In this document: piece by piece, positions 1 to 27,087 of the stretch
Layout: each line of letters starts with the position of its first letter
Position numbering within the stretch: the stretch's first letter is position 1
From: Haemonchus contortus
Lineage: Eukaryota > Nematoda > Chromadorea > Rhabditida > Trichostrongylidae
Length of the DNA stretch: 64,000 nt
Assembly (NCBI GenBank): GCA_000469685.2
Contig: LS997566.1
Span: forward strand, 26,356,432 to 26,420,431
Reading direction: 5' to 3'
Notes under the pieces: generated by a model
Database searches by the model: none
Seen by the model: only the letters and a program-made list of their open reading frames with translations
Told to the model about the DNA's origin: nothing
Made by a program: the position numbers and the translations under genes

Positions 1-180
1 GAGGCGCGCTCTTTCGTGCGTCCTAGAATATTTTTTTCAAAACAATTTGATGGGCTGTTAACTCGTCTTTAAAGAATCTTCCCCAATTACAATAAAAGCA
101 CTGTATGTGTTCATGTCTCCTCCAGATAACGGCGCCCTTTGTCGCACTCAACTACGCCTCGTTTGTGCTCCAATCTGATT

Positions 181-264
181 GTGGAAGCTGCGGATATTTC
201 GTGTGAAGATGACTCGGGAGACGGATCACAAAGCAAGGACGTCAAAGAAAGACTTCAAAAGGGG
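181..264 (+). CDS. candidate 5' exon of the AAAP transporter
   Basis: A strong donor (GTAAGT) starts at 265. Two readings fit exon 1 downstream. An ATG at 209 gives 18 codons plus two bases and joins in phase to an acceptor ending at 3695 (a TTTTAG site). Alternatively the frame VEAADISCEDDSGDGSQSKD continues to the same donor in phase 0 and joins the acceptor ending at 3687, but then no ATG is visible inside the window. The choice is unresolved and the assignment is inference from phase only. Confidence 0.3.
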
Positions 265-689
265 GTAAGTTGACTTTCCTTAATTTTAGCGATTGCCTAA
301 TTAACAATACTTGCACTGAAAAGATGCTTTCGGTATTATTTTCTATTCAGTTAACAAGTACAATTCGCCATACCCATAAAACTGACGCATTTTGTTTATG
401 CTAGGCCTTCCTTCGGGAAAACTCTGCAGAAGAAGTTGGCGACTAGCCCTTCGAAGTGCACTATCTCTACCATAGTTGCTTGCTCTGCCGAAAGTCAGCT
501 CAGCTGAGTCAATTATCACTTTCGTGTACTCACAGCCATACTCCCACATGCATACTGGATTGCTAGGCTTCGCCAAAAAATTGCATCGAGCGACTAAGTA
601 ATTAGAATTGGAATGAACTTCTTCTCTTGAATCTGATTTAGCCCTGATACGAGAACGAAGAGAAACGAAGACGAATTTTCTTTGTATTC

Positions 690-1350
690 CCTATCCAGGA
701 CGAAGATGAGCTGGAAGCGTTATATTACGTTGTTCGGATATAAACAAGACTATCGGCTCGAACTTCGAGCATGACAAAACTTGATATAGCAAGTTTTCAT
801 AGCAAACAATGATCTCCACAAATAACAACAACGCTTCGCCATCGATCATACATGTTGTGAATGCCATCCTCAAAGAATTTGGTTGGCTGTGTGTCGAAGT
901 ATAATGCGACCCAAGATCGGACTTCGTCGATGTTGTTGAACCATTTCCCCGACAAATCGTGATGCATCGATTGAAATAGATGTCAGTCCGAAGAAGCCAA
1001 GTCCGCACTATGCTGCGGATGCGGCAAAATTTTACAGTCCAAGTCTTTGATTTTTTGTTGCACAATCTTCGCAACGTGTGGTCGAACATTATCTTGAAGG
1101 AATTCGATAGAATGTCCCTCAAGGCCTTGATGAAGAGGACCATGTTGACAGGGGTTGAATGTTGGGCGTATACTTCGGCAGTAACGGATTAGAGAGAATC
1201 GAGCACTTCAAGGTACACCAATCCTCTGTTATTCCATCATACGCAGAATAACGCCTCATTTCTATGAAAATCTCTTTTCGGCGTTAATCAATATAAATCC
1301 ATCCTTCATCCAACATCAATATCGGATGAAGAACGACTTTATATTGAATA
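690..1350 (-). pseudogene. mariner transposase relic (C-terminal half)
   Basis: Read on the minus strand this holds a mariner-type transposase catalytic core: DEGWIYID near 1290 (from the TGDEKW region), QDNVRPHVAK near 1100 (from HDNARPH), then HSADLASSD and a C-terminal GIHNMYDRW. The aspartates of the D,D34D set remain in part, but there are stops and frameshifts. No convincing TIR pair was found. The N-terminal HTH region is missing. Confidence 0.8.
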
Positions 1351-1362
1351 AATAAATAAATA

Positions 1363-2373
1363 TCCTACTTACTATAAAGCGCTTAGTCTGTCTGTCCGTC
1401 TGTCTGTATGTCTGTCACGAAATTCCTTAACTCCTTTGAATCTGCTTGGAGAGACCGGGTCAAGTGTGGGATGGGTGGGCCAGGTCTCGAGAAGTATAAA
1501 ACACACATCAGCTTGGCGGAGCCCCGCCCACAGTGGGCGTGGCGTGCCTCAAAATGAGCCCTACTGAGGACCACGATTTCAAATTCAGTAACAAGACGGC
1601 TTCAAAACTGGAGTTTGAAGGTGGCTAGAGGTGTGCATTGGTAAGTTAGATCGAACTGGGGAGACCCACCCTCGATGGGCGGGGCGTTCTCCAGAAATGC
1701 AATGCTTTATGAAAACATTTATAACTCGGTTTGGAGAAAGCCAACAGAGCAGGAAAAAGTTGATATGGGAGGAGCATTGTCGGAGGTGTCTCCAGCATAA
1801 ATGACGTCAGCGGAGGCCCGCCCACAATGGGCGGAGCGTGCCTCGAAGCTCACATCCCTTCTTACATTTATATACGAAAATCCATAATTCCGGTTCCCAT
1901 GGACCCAGAGAGTTCAAATCTGGTAAGAGTACAGGCGTCATGGAGGCAAAACTCATGGTGGGTGGCAGAACCAGACTCCGCCCACAAGGGGCGGGGTTTG
2001 TGCGGAAATTCATAACTCCCGTCCCCATGGACCTAGAAAGTTCAAACTTGGTAGGAGTACAGGCGACAGGATGGGAACACCTATGGTGGGTGGCAACACC
2101 GGACTCCGCCTACAAGGGGCGGGGTTTGGGCGAAAATTCATAACTCCTGTCCCCATGGACCTAGAAAGTTCAAACTTGGTAGGAGTACAGGCGACAGGAT
2201 GGGAACACTTACGGTGGGTGGCGGGAACAGACTTCGCCCACAGGAGGCGAGATTTGAGCGGAAACTCATGAATCGCATAAAGGTCTGTAATGAAAATCAG
2301 CTTATGCGGCTCCGTCTCTCATGGTTAGAGCCCCTAGCGCGCGCGAGAGCGTGCGTAGCCGCCTGGTACAATC
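1363..2373 (+). repeat. dispersed modular repeat, copy A
   Basis: Begins CCTACTTACTATAAAGCGCT, continues as a short GTCT tract and a body with CGCCC/GGGCG inverted motifs, then three 128-bp modules, and ends near CGTGCGTAGCCGCCTGGTA. The same order is found in copies B, C and D of this window. It has no coding content; the open frames on both strands are repeat artefacts. Confidence 0.85.
1883..2267 (+). repeat. three 128-bp tandem modules in copy A
   Basis: The phrase CATAACTCC or its close variants recurs at 1883, 2011, 2139 and 2267, an exact 128-bp period. Each module carries CCGCCCACAAGGGGCGGGG or a variant, a GC-rich inverted motif, and GAGTTCAAAT/AAGTTCAAAC. Confidence 0.88.
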
Positions 2374-3687
2374 ATATAATCCGTAGTTTTTGACCATTCA
2401 AGTGAGTATTCTGACGATTGCAACGCGTACGACCGCTCAAAGTGTTTCAAATCCGTTAGAACCTGATTTAAGGAAATATTACAGAAATCAAGTGTAAACA
2501 GGAAAGGAGGTAAAATGTACACGAAAACGCCAGAAAAATGGAACCGAAGCTGTTAATTCGAGAGTCTCGTTTATATCCGGAGAACATAATTCTTGGACGA
2601 AGAATAACATACATTTTCTGCTGCTCCATAAGTCTGCAAATCCTGTAATCTGTTGTGGATCTGAGATTGCCTGGTAGACAATGAAGCCTTCAATGATTCT
2701 TCCAAACCGATATCACTGTCGTTCCGAAGTCAATATCCTCAGACATAATAGTCGTAGGAAAGCGGATAGCTTACAAGTCACTGTAGTTAGTGCACAGTCA
2801 TCAGGAGACGTTTTTGAAAAATTATTAGCTGATAGACTAGTGAAGAACTTCCTGCTAATGATTACACGGTAGCTTCTCCTCTGATCTCTTCAAGAGCCTT
2901 ACCTTGTTAATCATCCATCTTTGCAAGAGCAATTTGTATCCAAGGTATAATCAGCGATGAAAATGCTTCGTGAGACTTTTCCTAGGTTGAGCGCGTGGCT
3001 CCTCATCTATTGCAAGTGGTCGGGTCGAAACACGACCTCATGAGGTCCTGAAAAGGGCTCCAAAAGCAGCTTTGCGACTTATTCACCCAAAGATAACCCC
3101 GTTTTGAGGCCTCGTTTGAGGTGTAAAATACACAAAGAAGTGTCAAGACGTCGCCATGATACGCTTATGTGGGAGAGACCCAGGCGCTTATAAACATATA
3201 ATCTCATCCAAACCCGTTCTCCTTTACTTTTTTGAAGCCTTATAATTCTCAAAATCTGCGAGTTTACCCGCTTTCCACGCCATTTTTGCACTATTCCGCA
3301 CTATAGCTTACATGATTTCTCCTAGGCTAGACGCATTAGAAATATCGTGGGTTGAGTCTTTGAAAGAGCATATTCACCATATACAGTTGTACCTCGTCAG
3401 AGTGTTCTAAAAATAAGCCTGCGTTTATTTTTCGAAGAATGTTGTTGCTTGCTCTATTGTCTGAAACTTAGTGATGTTCGTGCCTATGCACTTCATCTAC
3501 ATGCGATAACGTGAGACTTCTTGGTCTTGTTCGTATCGCTCAGTGATAGCCTCGAAACTGTTGGACCATTCGTACCGAGTAACAACAAGCTACTTTCTCA
3601 GAATTTCAAGTAGAACGTGTTCGCTGTTAAGTGATTCCCAACACATCTCAAAAATTCCAAAATAATTTTCATGCAGAATTTAATCAG
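2374..3687. other. non-coding stretch, nothing recognised
   Basis: Upstream flank or intron before exon 1. Short open frames here lack domains, splice logic or similarity to other parts of the window. Confidence 0.5.
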
Positions 3688-18520
<14,833 letters not shown>

Positions 18521-21405
18521 AGAGTTACGTTTCTATGGACATCATTTTTTTTATGGAAAGTAGCATGAAACAACAGGTTCCAATGAAATTCATTAAAGTA
18601 TGGAGAAGTAATTCCAAATAGGCTTTTGCGTCGCAATCTTGTGATATTTCATTAGAATACATTTCTAAAGATCAGCATCAGGAATTCCAGAAAGGGGTCT
18701 TTTATTTCAAGCTTTCTTCAAACAAATTCTGCACTCTGTAGAGGTGCTATCTGTACGTGAAATGAGTTAAGATTTCCTCTCTCACCTTTTCCCACTAAAC
18801 TAAATTACTGGGAAGCCTGTCCTACAGTGTAGAGTTTCACACTCTGATAATTGCGAACTAGTATCGGGACATAATTTCGATTTTGCAACGAAAAAGGACT
18901 TCGAACCGGATAGTCAGCGATTACCTGCGTCAAAGGTGCAAATTGAATTCCAACCATAAATCCTCCAGTTCTTCGAATCTACCCTGAACACTGCTTTCGC
19001 CAGCGGCAAACCTCGCAGTAAAAACTAGCAATGTCTTACATTTTCTTTGCATCTCTACAACGTGTGGTAAGCTTGTTTCAAGAAGGATATTCATGTTCTC
19101 AAGAACTTGTATACTTCTGCTAGTCAACAACGACTCACAGCGTCATGCATCTTTCTATCTTTCAGATCACTTTTATGCAAAGTGAATAAGTGCCTTTTAG
19201 GAATCAGATTAGATTCTTCTCAAAACATTTATTGATTCGTTATTGCTGGAGCGTATTACCTCCAGGCTGTAAAAATTGTTTAAAGTATCTACTGAATGTT
19301 CATTAATGTGCAGTGTTGAAAACCACTAGTTCAATGTAGGATGCTTGCTCAAAACAGTCTGTGTATTTGTTAATTTGTTTTACAGTTTAAGAAAATTCTA
19401 TTGTACTGTTTTTGTACCAAGAAACTGAATAAATTAACAAAAGAACAAGCCTGCAATCTTAAAGCTGAATTAAAAACGAACCTAACTGAGAAAAATAATA
19501 TAATTCCATGTTGTAAAAAAAACTGGATAACCAGTAAGTGAAAGTAGCAATCGAGCGGTAAGCAACGAACTTGGTGGTTAGTCATAGAGGTTCCCTTCCC
19601 ATTCTCGAGAAAAGTATTTTGTTTCGTTCTTTGCCCTTTTCTACAATCTATACGAAGCAATAAATAAATGCTATATTCTCGTCGTGTCCTCTGATGACAA
19701 AAATAAAATTGGTCGAGTTACTCATACCGAACAATTAGAACAGGTGCAAAAAACATTTTTATAGACGCATTGAAACAAAGATTACATGTATACTACGCCT
19801 TAGTTCACGTAATGAGGTAAAGTAATGATACGCTGAGATCCATGCAGCAGTTCTCCGAGGTACATAAGAATGTGATTATAATGGTCAAACATATAAAGCA
19901 TGCAGATAAAAAAAGACGTATAAATAGTAATACTACTCATCACAAACTGAAATGGTTTAACGTGATTAAAATTAAATCCCATTGAGAGCTACTAATCGTA
20001 AATATGAAAGTAGAATTGACCGAGTAACATTCAAGAGAGAATGGGTTTTCCGATAAAAGGTAATATGCAATTACAACAACATCGGTCGGTCCTGTAATCA
20101 TTCTCAATGAAGTTCTACTTATAAAGAATCATCCCTATGGAAGAATTGAATTTGAAGATCCCGGAGTCAGCATTAGATACGAATCGATACAACAAACCGA
20201 AGAAGCACCGTAACAGGCAACCGCGCAAACGAGGTCCTTTGCATCTCTCACCATAAAAAGTAAACTGCGTGATACCCCACCTTTCCACGACACATTTCCA
20301 TGACTACAGCGGAATCTACACACATGCGATACTTGAACAGAACCTCTACGGTGGTATAACTGAATGTTGACGCTTGTTAGCCTTGGGTTGGCTGTCCATC
20401 TCTGCCATCCACTAACCAGCGGATGGCATCGGCAGCATATAAGGCATCAATCACATCAAATCACTCATGAAATATAGACACATACCGAAGGGATCCCTCA
20501 TTACCCTGGAGAGACAAGGCTTATGATAATTAGTCTGCTAAAAAGAAATTGAGTTCTGGACTACCGGCAATTCCAATCCACTGAACTCTCATTGGGGTTG
20601 CAGCAGTTGAGAAAAATCGAGAAAAAGCCTTGTAGAGAAAAGGTGATGTACGAGTTTCTTGCAAACTTTTAGACAAATCATAAAACGTTAGTCAATCAGA
20701 TCTGATCCAGGTTTAGCGGGAAACCTTCCAATTATTAACGATGTTTTTATAAACATATGTAGCCTAATTGACTGAGCTCGCCCATCTCCACTAGAAGGTT
20801 AGCATGAGAATCCCCATAACAAGCTTATATGCAAATGAAAAAAATTTTGGATTATATTGTCGATTTCCATCAAAAGTGGACATGGTCATACCCCAGCTCA
20901 ACGTTCAACAGAGTTACAGGGAATTTCGAGCCTGATTTCATATAGGATTGGTACCACTGATGGTGCAAGAACATCCTATATAATTTGTCCAAAAGAGCTG
21001 CAAGAAAGCCTCATCATAAATAACCTATGAATCAATAAAAGAGATGACGTGAGAAAGCAGAACGATCACAGTAGCTGAAGTGGTTCACAGGCGGACGATG
21101 TTCGTAGATGGGAACAGTTTGTGGAAATATTTGAACCTTCAAAAAATCGCTATGAATCAAGGTATAACAGTGCTTTCGCAAATATATTAAAGCTGCGACA
21201 ATAGAATATAATAGAGTACAATAGAGTAAATCTGTCGTAGAGCATGCGTCGAGTTTTAAGCTAGAGAAAAGATGTATACAATTATTCTTTGCTTCCACAT
21301 ATGCATAAATATAAATAATATTAAAAGTCCAAAAAACTAGGAGCAGAAAAAAACATTTTAGTTATGTAATCCAAAGCGCGATTGAAGAGAATAGCCAAAA
21401 CTCAC
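18521..21405. other. AT-rich intergenic stretch, no gene recognised
   Basis: No recognisable domain, TIR pair or repeat copy was seen. Later exons of a minus-strand gene starting at 21.8 kb could lie here, but none could be supported. Confidence 0.5.
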
Positions 21406-21833
21406 CATGTTGCTCTCGTCTTTTCGAACATTCGGACCCACTTCAACGTGGTGAACACCAGCCGCTGATGGAGGTGAAAGCTGTTGATCTTTTGTCTCAT
21501 TTGCGTTCTAGAAACACAACAGCAACAATAATATAACGTAAATACGAATAACAACAGCAACAAATTCATGCCCATCTCTTCACAGTAAACTTCGAATAAT
21601 CGTAGAAAACACTCTTACATTTCCCTTCGTGCCCGTAGCACACTCATTACAGTTTATATCCATATCCATTCCACTGTCCCGGAGTGCATGGAAATTGCCG
21701 GAGTTTGCACTGAATGTTAAAAAAAATGAATAGTAATGTCGGCTAGTTTTACATACATAAGTAATTACAAAAAAGCTGAGCTGCAGAAAGCGCTTACAAT
21801 GGAGTAGCTGACGACGTTGAAACGACCTTACAC
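21406..21833 (-). CDS. three candidate exons of an unknown minus-strand gene
   Basis: On the minus strand, exons 21833-21798, 21709-21619 and 21507-21406 join in a single phase with acceptors CTAAG, CATTCAG and TTTCTAG and donors GTAAGC, GTAAGA and GTGAGT. The product would read CKVVSTSSATPF, then ANSGNFHALRDSGMDMDINC and GNNANETKDQQLSPPSAAG, ending VRKDESNM at an open donor. It is hydrophilic, with a CNEC cysteine pair and no recognised domain. Neither the first nor the last exon was located. The splice logic is the only support. Confidence 0.4.
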
Positions 21834-21839
21834 CTTAGT

Positions 21840-24080
21840 CCAGCCTCTATATCCTTATTAATCTCGATTTATATAAGCTTCGCAGTTTCCAAAGCTCATG
21901 ATGTCGAATACTGTCGCCGAGAGCCTTCTCAATGTGTCCTACTTTGTCAAGGACCTCATCTTCCAGTCTATGACCACAACTGACCGTCATTGGTAACGAC
22001 GAAATGAGACCTTAACTAGTATTCCCACTCAATTCACTTCCCACCATAGGGATAGACTAAAGTTAAGCGAACTGTGGAAACTGCAATATAGCGGGATTAA
22101 ATGGATGCGTTCTTAATAGTATTTCAAAGAAGTTTCTGTTCACAGCTTTCTCTATGCCGTTTCATCATTGGCCACGCTACGTTTGCGACTATGCCTAAGG
22201 AACTTCTGTTTATCTAATTCAAATGAATGTCCTACCCATCTTTTGAAGTGACTAGGTCGCCCTCACAACAAACACGTTTCGGCATTGGTGCACAATTGTC
22301 TTCGCAAGAGTCCCAAGTGTGGTCGGCATATCGGCGGCGAGTCAGCATCGCTTCGATTTCCACTAAAAAAGTCAAAAAAGCAGTGAAAAAGGCTGAACTC
22401 CTTGAAAATTTTCATAACTCAAAAGAAGTACTCAATTTATATTGCAAATTGCGGTAAACGACTCACTATTTGACCTCACTAGCGGTGTTCACTGTCTTGA
22501 AAAAGACTTGAACCTAAACAAAGTCAAATACTGAAAAAAAGCGTAATATAAATACGGAACAAACCAAGACACGATAACAAAAACTTCCTCGACGGTGTGG
22601 ATCGCGTTTATTCATTGTAAAGTTCTGCAGCTTAAATTATTTTCCGCATATTTGAATGCAACATGGGCCACTCTAAAGTTACAGTGGCTCTACACGTTGC
22701 TAGCTGTTGTTCTCCTGCTACTCTTCGCCTAAGTACGCTTACTAATTATCCTTCTGTTCCCACTACAGTAGCGAATTCGATACTATATTCTACCCTTGCT
22801 GTTTGCTATCTAAATTCTGCTTTTTTCTGCTTCTTGTGGCAGCACTTTGGTAGCTCTGCAAAAGATAGGGCTGTAGGTAAGTGATTTCTTATGCATATCC
22901 TCCTCTTGAGCTTTACACCTGTTGTCGTGAGCAATATAGCATCATGACCCTGGTGTGGTTTCAAGAGGGAGGCAAAAATTGTTACTGATTACTTCACAAT
23001 GTAAAGATATCTCATGGGTGATTTCATTCCATTCTCCACAAATGATTGTAGTGAACTAGTATTCCCAAAGTTACTGATACCTGGTACTAATTCACTACTA
23101 GTATCCAAGGATAAAAAGTTACTTTGGGTCGCTTTGTTTGTCAACCTGACGGTTTGCATATTTGCCTGGCTACCTCACCGTCCGTAAGAATCGCCATCAT
23201 TATTATCAAGGTAAAAATATGGGAAACCCTATTAAAGTGATTTAGTAGCAATTAGGAGGAAGCTAAAAGGATACCTTTAAGTGTGGGTGAGGGCACTAAT
23301 TATTTTACAAAGGTAGCAACTTTACTAGCCCTGTTAATTCCAACTGATGGCCTCTAGTATAGATTTGTGGTGTGATTGATCAGATCTATAATTTAGCTCC
23401 ATTGAATAGAAGAGCAACCAAAATGGCAGTGTTTTTACATCTCAGCTGTGAATTCAATAGCTTTTGGCCTCTTTCAGTATTGTCATGATTGGTAGCGCTG
23501 CACGTATAACTAACGGCCTCCTGCAGTAAATAACGCGGAGTTTCGAATGGATAGGATTGTTACCTTATCCTTCCTGAAAACAGCACCTTAAAAAGTCACC
23601 ATTGTCTTGTTCTCCAGCGATTCAGTAAGAGTTTGACAGCGGGTTTCCCGCTTCCTAGTAAGTACGGGATAGTTTTTTAGATGCACGCTTAAGTAGGAGA
23701 ATGAAGAAGGAGACACTAAGTCCAATCCAACCATCAAGCTCACTTTGTCTTAACTGCACTTGCCTCGAGAATCAAATGGAAATACCACGAGGTATAAGCA
23801 CCGTGAACATGTCTGCGCGTGAGTTCGAATAAAAGAAAGGTATGGCGGTCGGAAAATTCAGTACGGCACTGGGCTCTTACAGTAATCCGGCACGTGTTAA
23901 TTCGTAGATTTTCACTGGGCAAGGACACACAAGCCAGGAGGTTACTGTAAGAGCCGAGCGCCCGTACTGGATTTTTGCTTCTGTCGAGGGTCGTGATGCT
24001 GCATGCTCCCGACAGCAGCTGTAACCCTCGACAGGAGGACCTGTACAATGTTTGCGTGCCTCCAGCAATTTGCTTTGCAG
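21840..24080. other. gene-poor stretch with small hairpins
   Basis: No domain was recognised. A possible exon ends at a GTAAGT donor near 22876 without other support. An inverted repeat GGCTCTTACAGTAA/TTACTGTAAGAGCC lies at about 23872-23955, and TGTCGAGGGT/ACCCTCGACA brackets about 23981-24035. Confidence 0.4.
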
Positions 24081-24167
24081 TGACAGTGGCCACAGATCTA
24101 TTAGCAGAAGAAATAGGAAAAGAACCAGCAACGCAAATGACCACTGCCAATTTAAAGCGCTCCAATG
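24081..24167 (+). CDS. candidate exon, unknown product
   Basis: The acceptor TTTGCAG and donor GTAAAT bound a frame containing TVATDLLAEEIGKEPATQMT. It has protein-like composition but no recognised domain, and its phase link to the exon at 24449 is not established. Confidence 0.3.
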
Positions 24168-24448
24168 GTAAATGCATTCAAATATGCGTGCGCGTGGGAA
24201 AATAATTTAAGTCGCAGAACGTTGCAATGATAACGATAAACGCGATCAGGTCCTGTAACCAACCAAACAGCGGCGCTGGCGACTTTTAATTGATTTCCAT
24301 GAGTATTGGCTCCGTTTTAGTAATTGTTATAGTTTCATCAACAAGGTATGAATTTTAAAAGATTGAAATTTCATCGAGTCACCAATGGGTTTTGATCAGA
24401 CAACCTTTGCTTTGGGAATGGTAATCTTTAATTCGAAGTTTTATTCAG

Positions 24449-24911
24449 CAAGATCTCATGCCTTTCCCTAATTGCTCGTCGTTCATACAGTTCCATGATT
24501 GGCTCAATTGCTTCGCCTACGTGAAAAACACATTATCAGATGAAGTCATGCCGAAAGTGGCCCCTAAGGTTTGAGTTCATCTTTAGTAAACCTCTGTTGT
24601 TAATTGGAACTGATCATTATTCAGAATTTCTCGGGTCCTCTACTCGGATATTTCCTGATACGCCATGCTGGTAACCCAAATTGTTTCCTTTATGTGCAGA
24701 TATTCGGAAGCCTTCCTTTTACGCATGTTTTCGTGAACAGGAAGCTTGCTGTTATGGCCGGATTCGAGAGTAATATCGAAGTGAGATGTCTTTTGCTTTT
24801 CAAATTTCTCCGGTAAAGACGACGTTTAAGGTAATTCTGGAACAAATCAGTCCTACAATATGTACATCTCTTGAAGTAGTTCCGCTATCTCAACACGACT
24901 ACGAATTACTC
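24449..24911 (+). CDS. three linked exons, possible PEX1-like N-terminal domain
   Basis: Exons 24449-24568, 24625-24780 and 24831-24911 (120, 156 and 81 nt) are all phase 0 with TTATTCAG, TTATTCAG and TTTAAG acceptors and GTTTGA, GTGAGA and GTAAGT donors, giving 119 residues. The last two read VNRKLAVMAGFESNIEVILE and then CTSLEVVPLSQHDYELL. This resembles the peroxin-1 (PEX1, AAA ATPase) N-domain pattern in which an NR-containing helix and hydrophobic strand precede V.PL...DWEIL. No AAA Walker motifs were found downstream in the window, and the next exon could not be placed. It is either a fragment or a gene with distant exons. PEX1 is a family-pattern inference. Confidence 0.38.
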
Positions 24912-25727
24912 GTAAGTGAATTGCCGAATGCTACAAGGTTTCCGATGATCGTATTGAAACGTATTGTGTTATGATTCACATGGACTCTGAACCGATACGA
25001 CGAAAGTTCTAAGTATCAACTCGTCTGGCTGGTGGTTCCTTTGATGGGACCCTGATCCCATGCCGCAGTGGCCAATGTTTGTCAGGAATTACGAATTAGA
25101 ATGACTTACGGTGCTGAGGAGCATGATTGATGTTGTGAACGATTCCTTCTTAACCTTTTCTCCAGCAAGGATTTGACTAATACGAGTTTTCCTGGTGATC
25201 GCATTGCTTGCTGTATTTGGCCCGTTTTATCCTTGATTAGCATGAACGAAACAGTTTTCACCATCACTTGAATTCCCCAACTTTCTACCATAATGTGTTT
25301 CCTGGAACGGTGGCCAAATTTGCATAATGCTAGGTTGTCACTTCTAGCTCCTAATCTTTTCTCGGTATTGAATGAGCTATTTGTTATTGATCATCTACTT
25401 TTCGATATGTGGACGTGCATTGCATCGAAGCGGAAGATCGAAGTGGCCTCTGAGCGCGTGTCAAGTTTGTTCATTGAACTACGGGGATCGAGCGATATTT
25501 TAACAATTGGGTACCAAAATCGACTCAGAAAGGAACGTTGCACCTATCGAAAACATGGTCCCCGATTCGGTCCTCAAGCCATGCACGCGGTGGCGACGCC
25601 AGATGTAGTTTCCCACTCTACGCATGACATCTTTCTCCGAATATAAGACATCTTCCCATCGTATTAGTATGCTAGGAGGCCAGAAGATAAAAACGTGGAC
25701 GAAAAGTCATCGGTACTTGCGCAGATA

Positions 25728-26010
25728 GGCATCTTTCAGAGTCCACGACCGATCGCGCGACCGGTCGCTCGACTGATCGCGCGGGACCGTCCACGGCGGC
25801 ACCCATAACTAGCGCGGCCTCCTCGACCACCAAGCGACCAGTGGCGCGATCAGTCGAGCGATCAGTCGCTAGCGACCGGCGACCAATAGCGCGATCAGTC
25901 GCGCGATCGGTCGCGCGACTGGTCGCGGACCCATCTCACGAGCGACCAGCGACTGATCGCGCGACTGATTGCCAGTCGCTAGCGACCGGTCGTGGACTAT
26001 GAAAGATGCC
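25728..26010. mobile_element. CpG-rich foldback MITE made of GATCGCGCGAC-type palindromes
   Basis: A 283-bp unit with termini GGCATCTTTCAGAGTCCACG and CGTGGACTATGAAAGATGCC. Its interior repeats short palindromic words such as GATCGCGCGACTGGTCGC and CGCGCGATCAGTCGCGCGAT in both orientations. The base composition is far more CpG-rich than the flanks. It has no coding content. Confidence 0.85.
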
Positions 26011-26317
26011 AGACGCATATTTACTCAGGGATGGGCTGTTTCTGTTGTATATAGCCGATTTATACCTTCTGCCTCCTTGCAGCCGAATACATGTATTGTT
26101 GGGTTTGCGGATGCGGTTGGTGCACATCGGTCCAGCCAAAGTAGCCGGTTGCGTTCGAGTATCTGGGGACTTGAGATGCAATGCGTGGTCGCCTCCTAAA
26201 AAATTAGGCCGTGGTCTACTCTGTGGTAGCAAAGCTAGTGTTCGTAGTCGAGTGACGGTACAGAGCGGAAGGCATCAAAGAGCATCCTCCGAATCCTGTC
26301 GAATTTCTGTAGACAAT

Positions 26318-26373
26318 GGGCCGTATGCATAACGCCCAGAGTAGGGAAGGGGAGAGTTTCCCCAAGGAAATGC
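26318..26373 (+). repeat. short dispersed repeat, copy 1
   Basis: GGGCCGTATGCATAACGCCC followed by AGAGTAGGGAAGGGGAG is matched in inverse orientation at 28814-28869. Confidence 0.7.
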
Positions 26374-27087
26374 TTGTTTGGCCGTGGGTCGGATAAGTGA
26401 CGCCGGGGCGCAGTATGTTACGCCTTTACTACAGTGTTAAATTGATATTCGAAGTTCATGTTTTTCGATTAGATGAATCGGAATTTGGAGGTTGTAGATT
26501 TTTGCTCAAGGAAAGCAGTCCAACATTGTGGAAGGGAACTATATCCTAAGAAGGCTCAATGAAGTAGCTGATATTTAGGATGTTCTGCGAAATACACTTA
26601 GAGGGTTGTGGGAAACTTGAACTGGGCATCCAGTTATCGCGCATCTGAGTAAAAAGTAACCTAGTTCGATGCAAAAATTAAATATCCTTACAACGCTCCC
26701 ATGGCGTAATTGAGTGTGTTATGATTGATTAAATGAAGAGGACAATAGGAAAGTGAAGGCGTTCAGAAAAAAAAACCTCAAACAAATTAAACCTGCAGAA
26801 CCTGTATCAGATAAATAGTTGATGTTGCGGTTGCTAGTAGTAAAATGGAAGAGTTGGGCTATTTCCCTCCTTTTACAGGATTTCTGAAGATTCAGAGCTG
26901 AATACAGCGCCATGAGGAACGGTCGCTAGAACTATATCATCACTAAAACCATTACGATTACTTATACGTGCCAGTTCCTCAACTCTTCATCCTTTACGCT
27001 TCTATGCCATCCTGGGCTCGGGAACCTTATACCTCGTCACTATCACTCATGCCCTTTTGGTAGATAGTATACTTTGGCCCAAATCAG
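26374..27087. other. nothing recognised
   Basis: Mixed-composition non-coding DNA without domain, repeat or splice support. Confidence 0.4.

Noticed and set aside
1807..2393. Several 60-100-codon frames sharing peptides such as PVPMDLESSNLVGVQ
   Set aside because: They are translations of the 128-bp modules, appear on either strand in different copies and have no start or splice logic.
25106..25291. Minus-strand frame with FMLIKDKTGQIQ before a GTAAGT donor, reminiscent of an OB-fold of an aspartyl-tRNA synthetase
   Set aside because: The similarity is a few residues only, the rest does not fit, and no neighbouring exon was found; it also lies just beyond the plus-strand exon trio.
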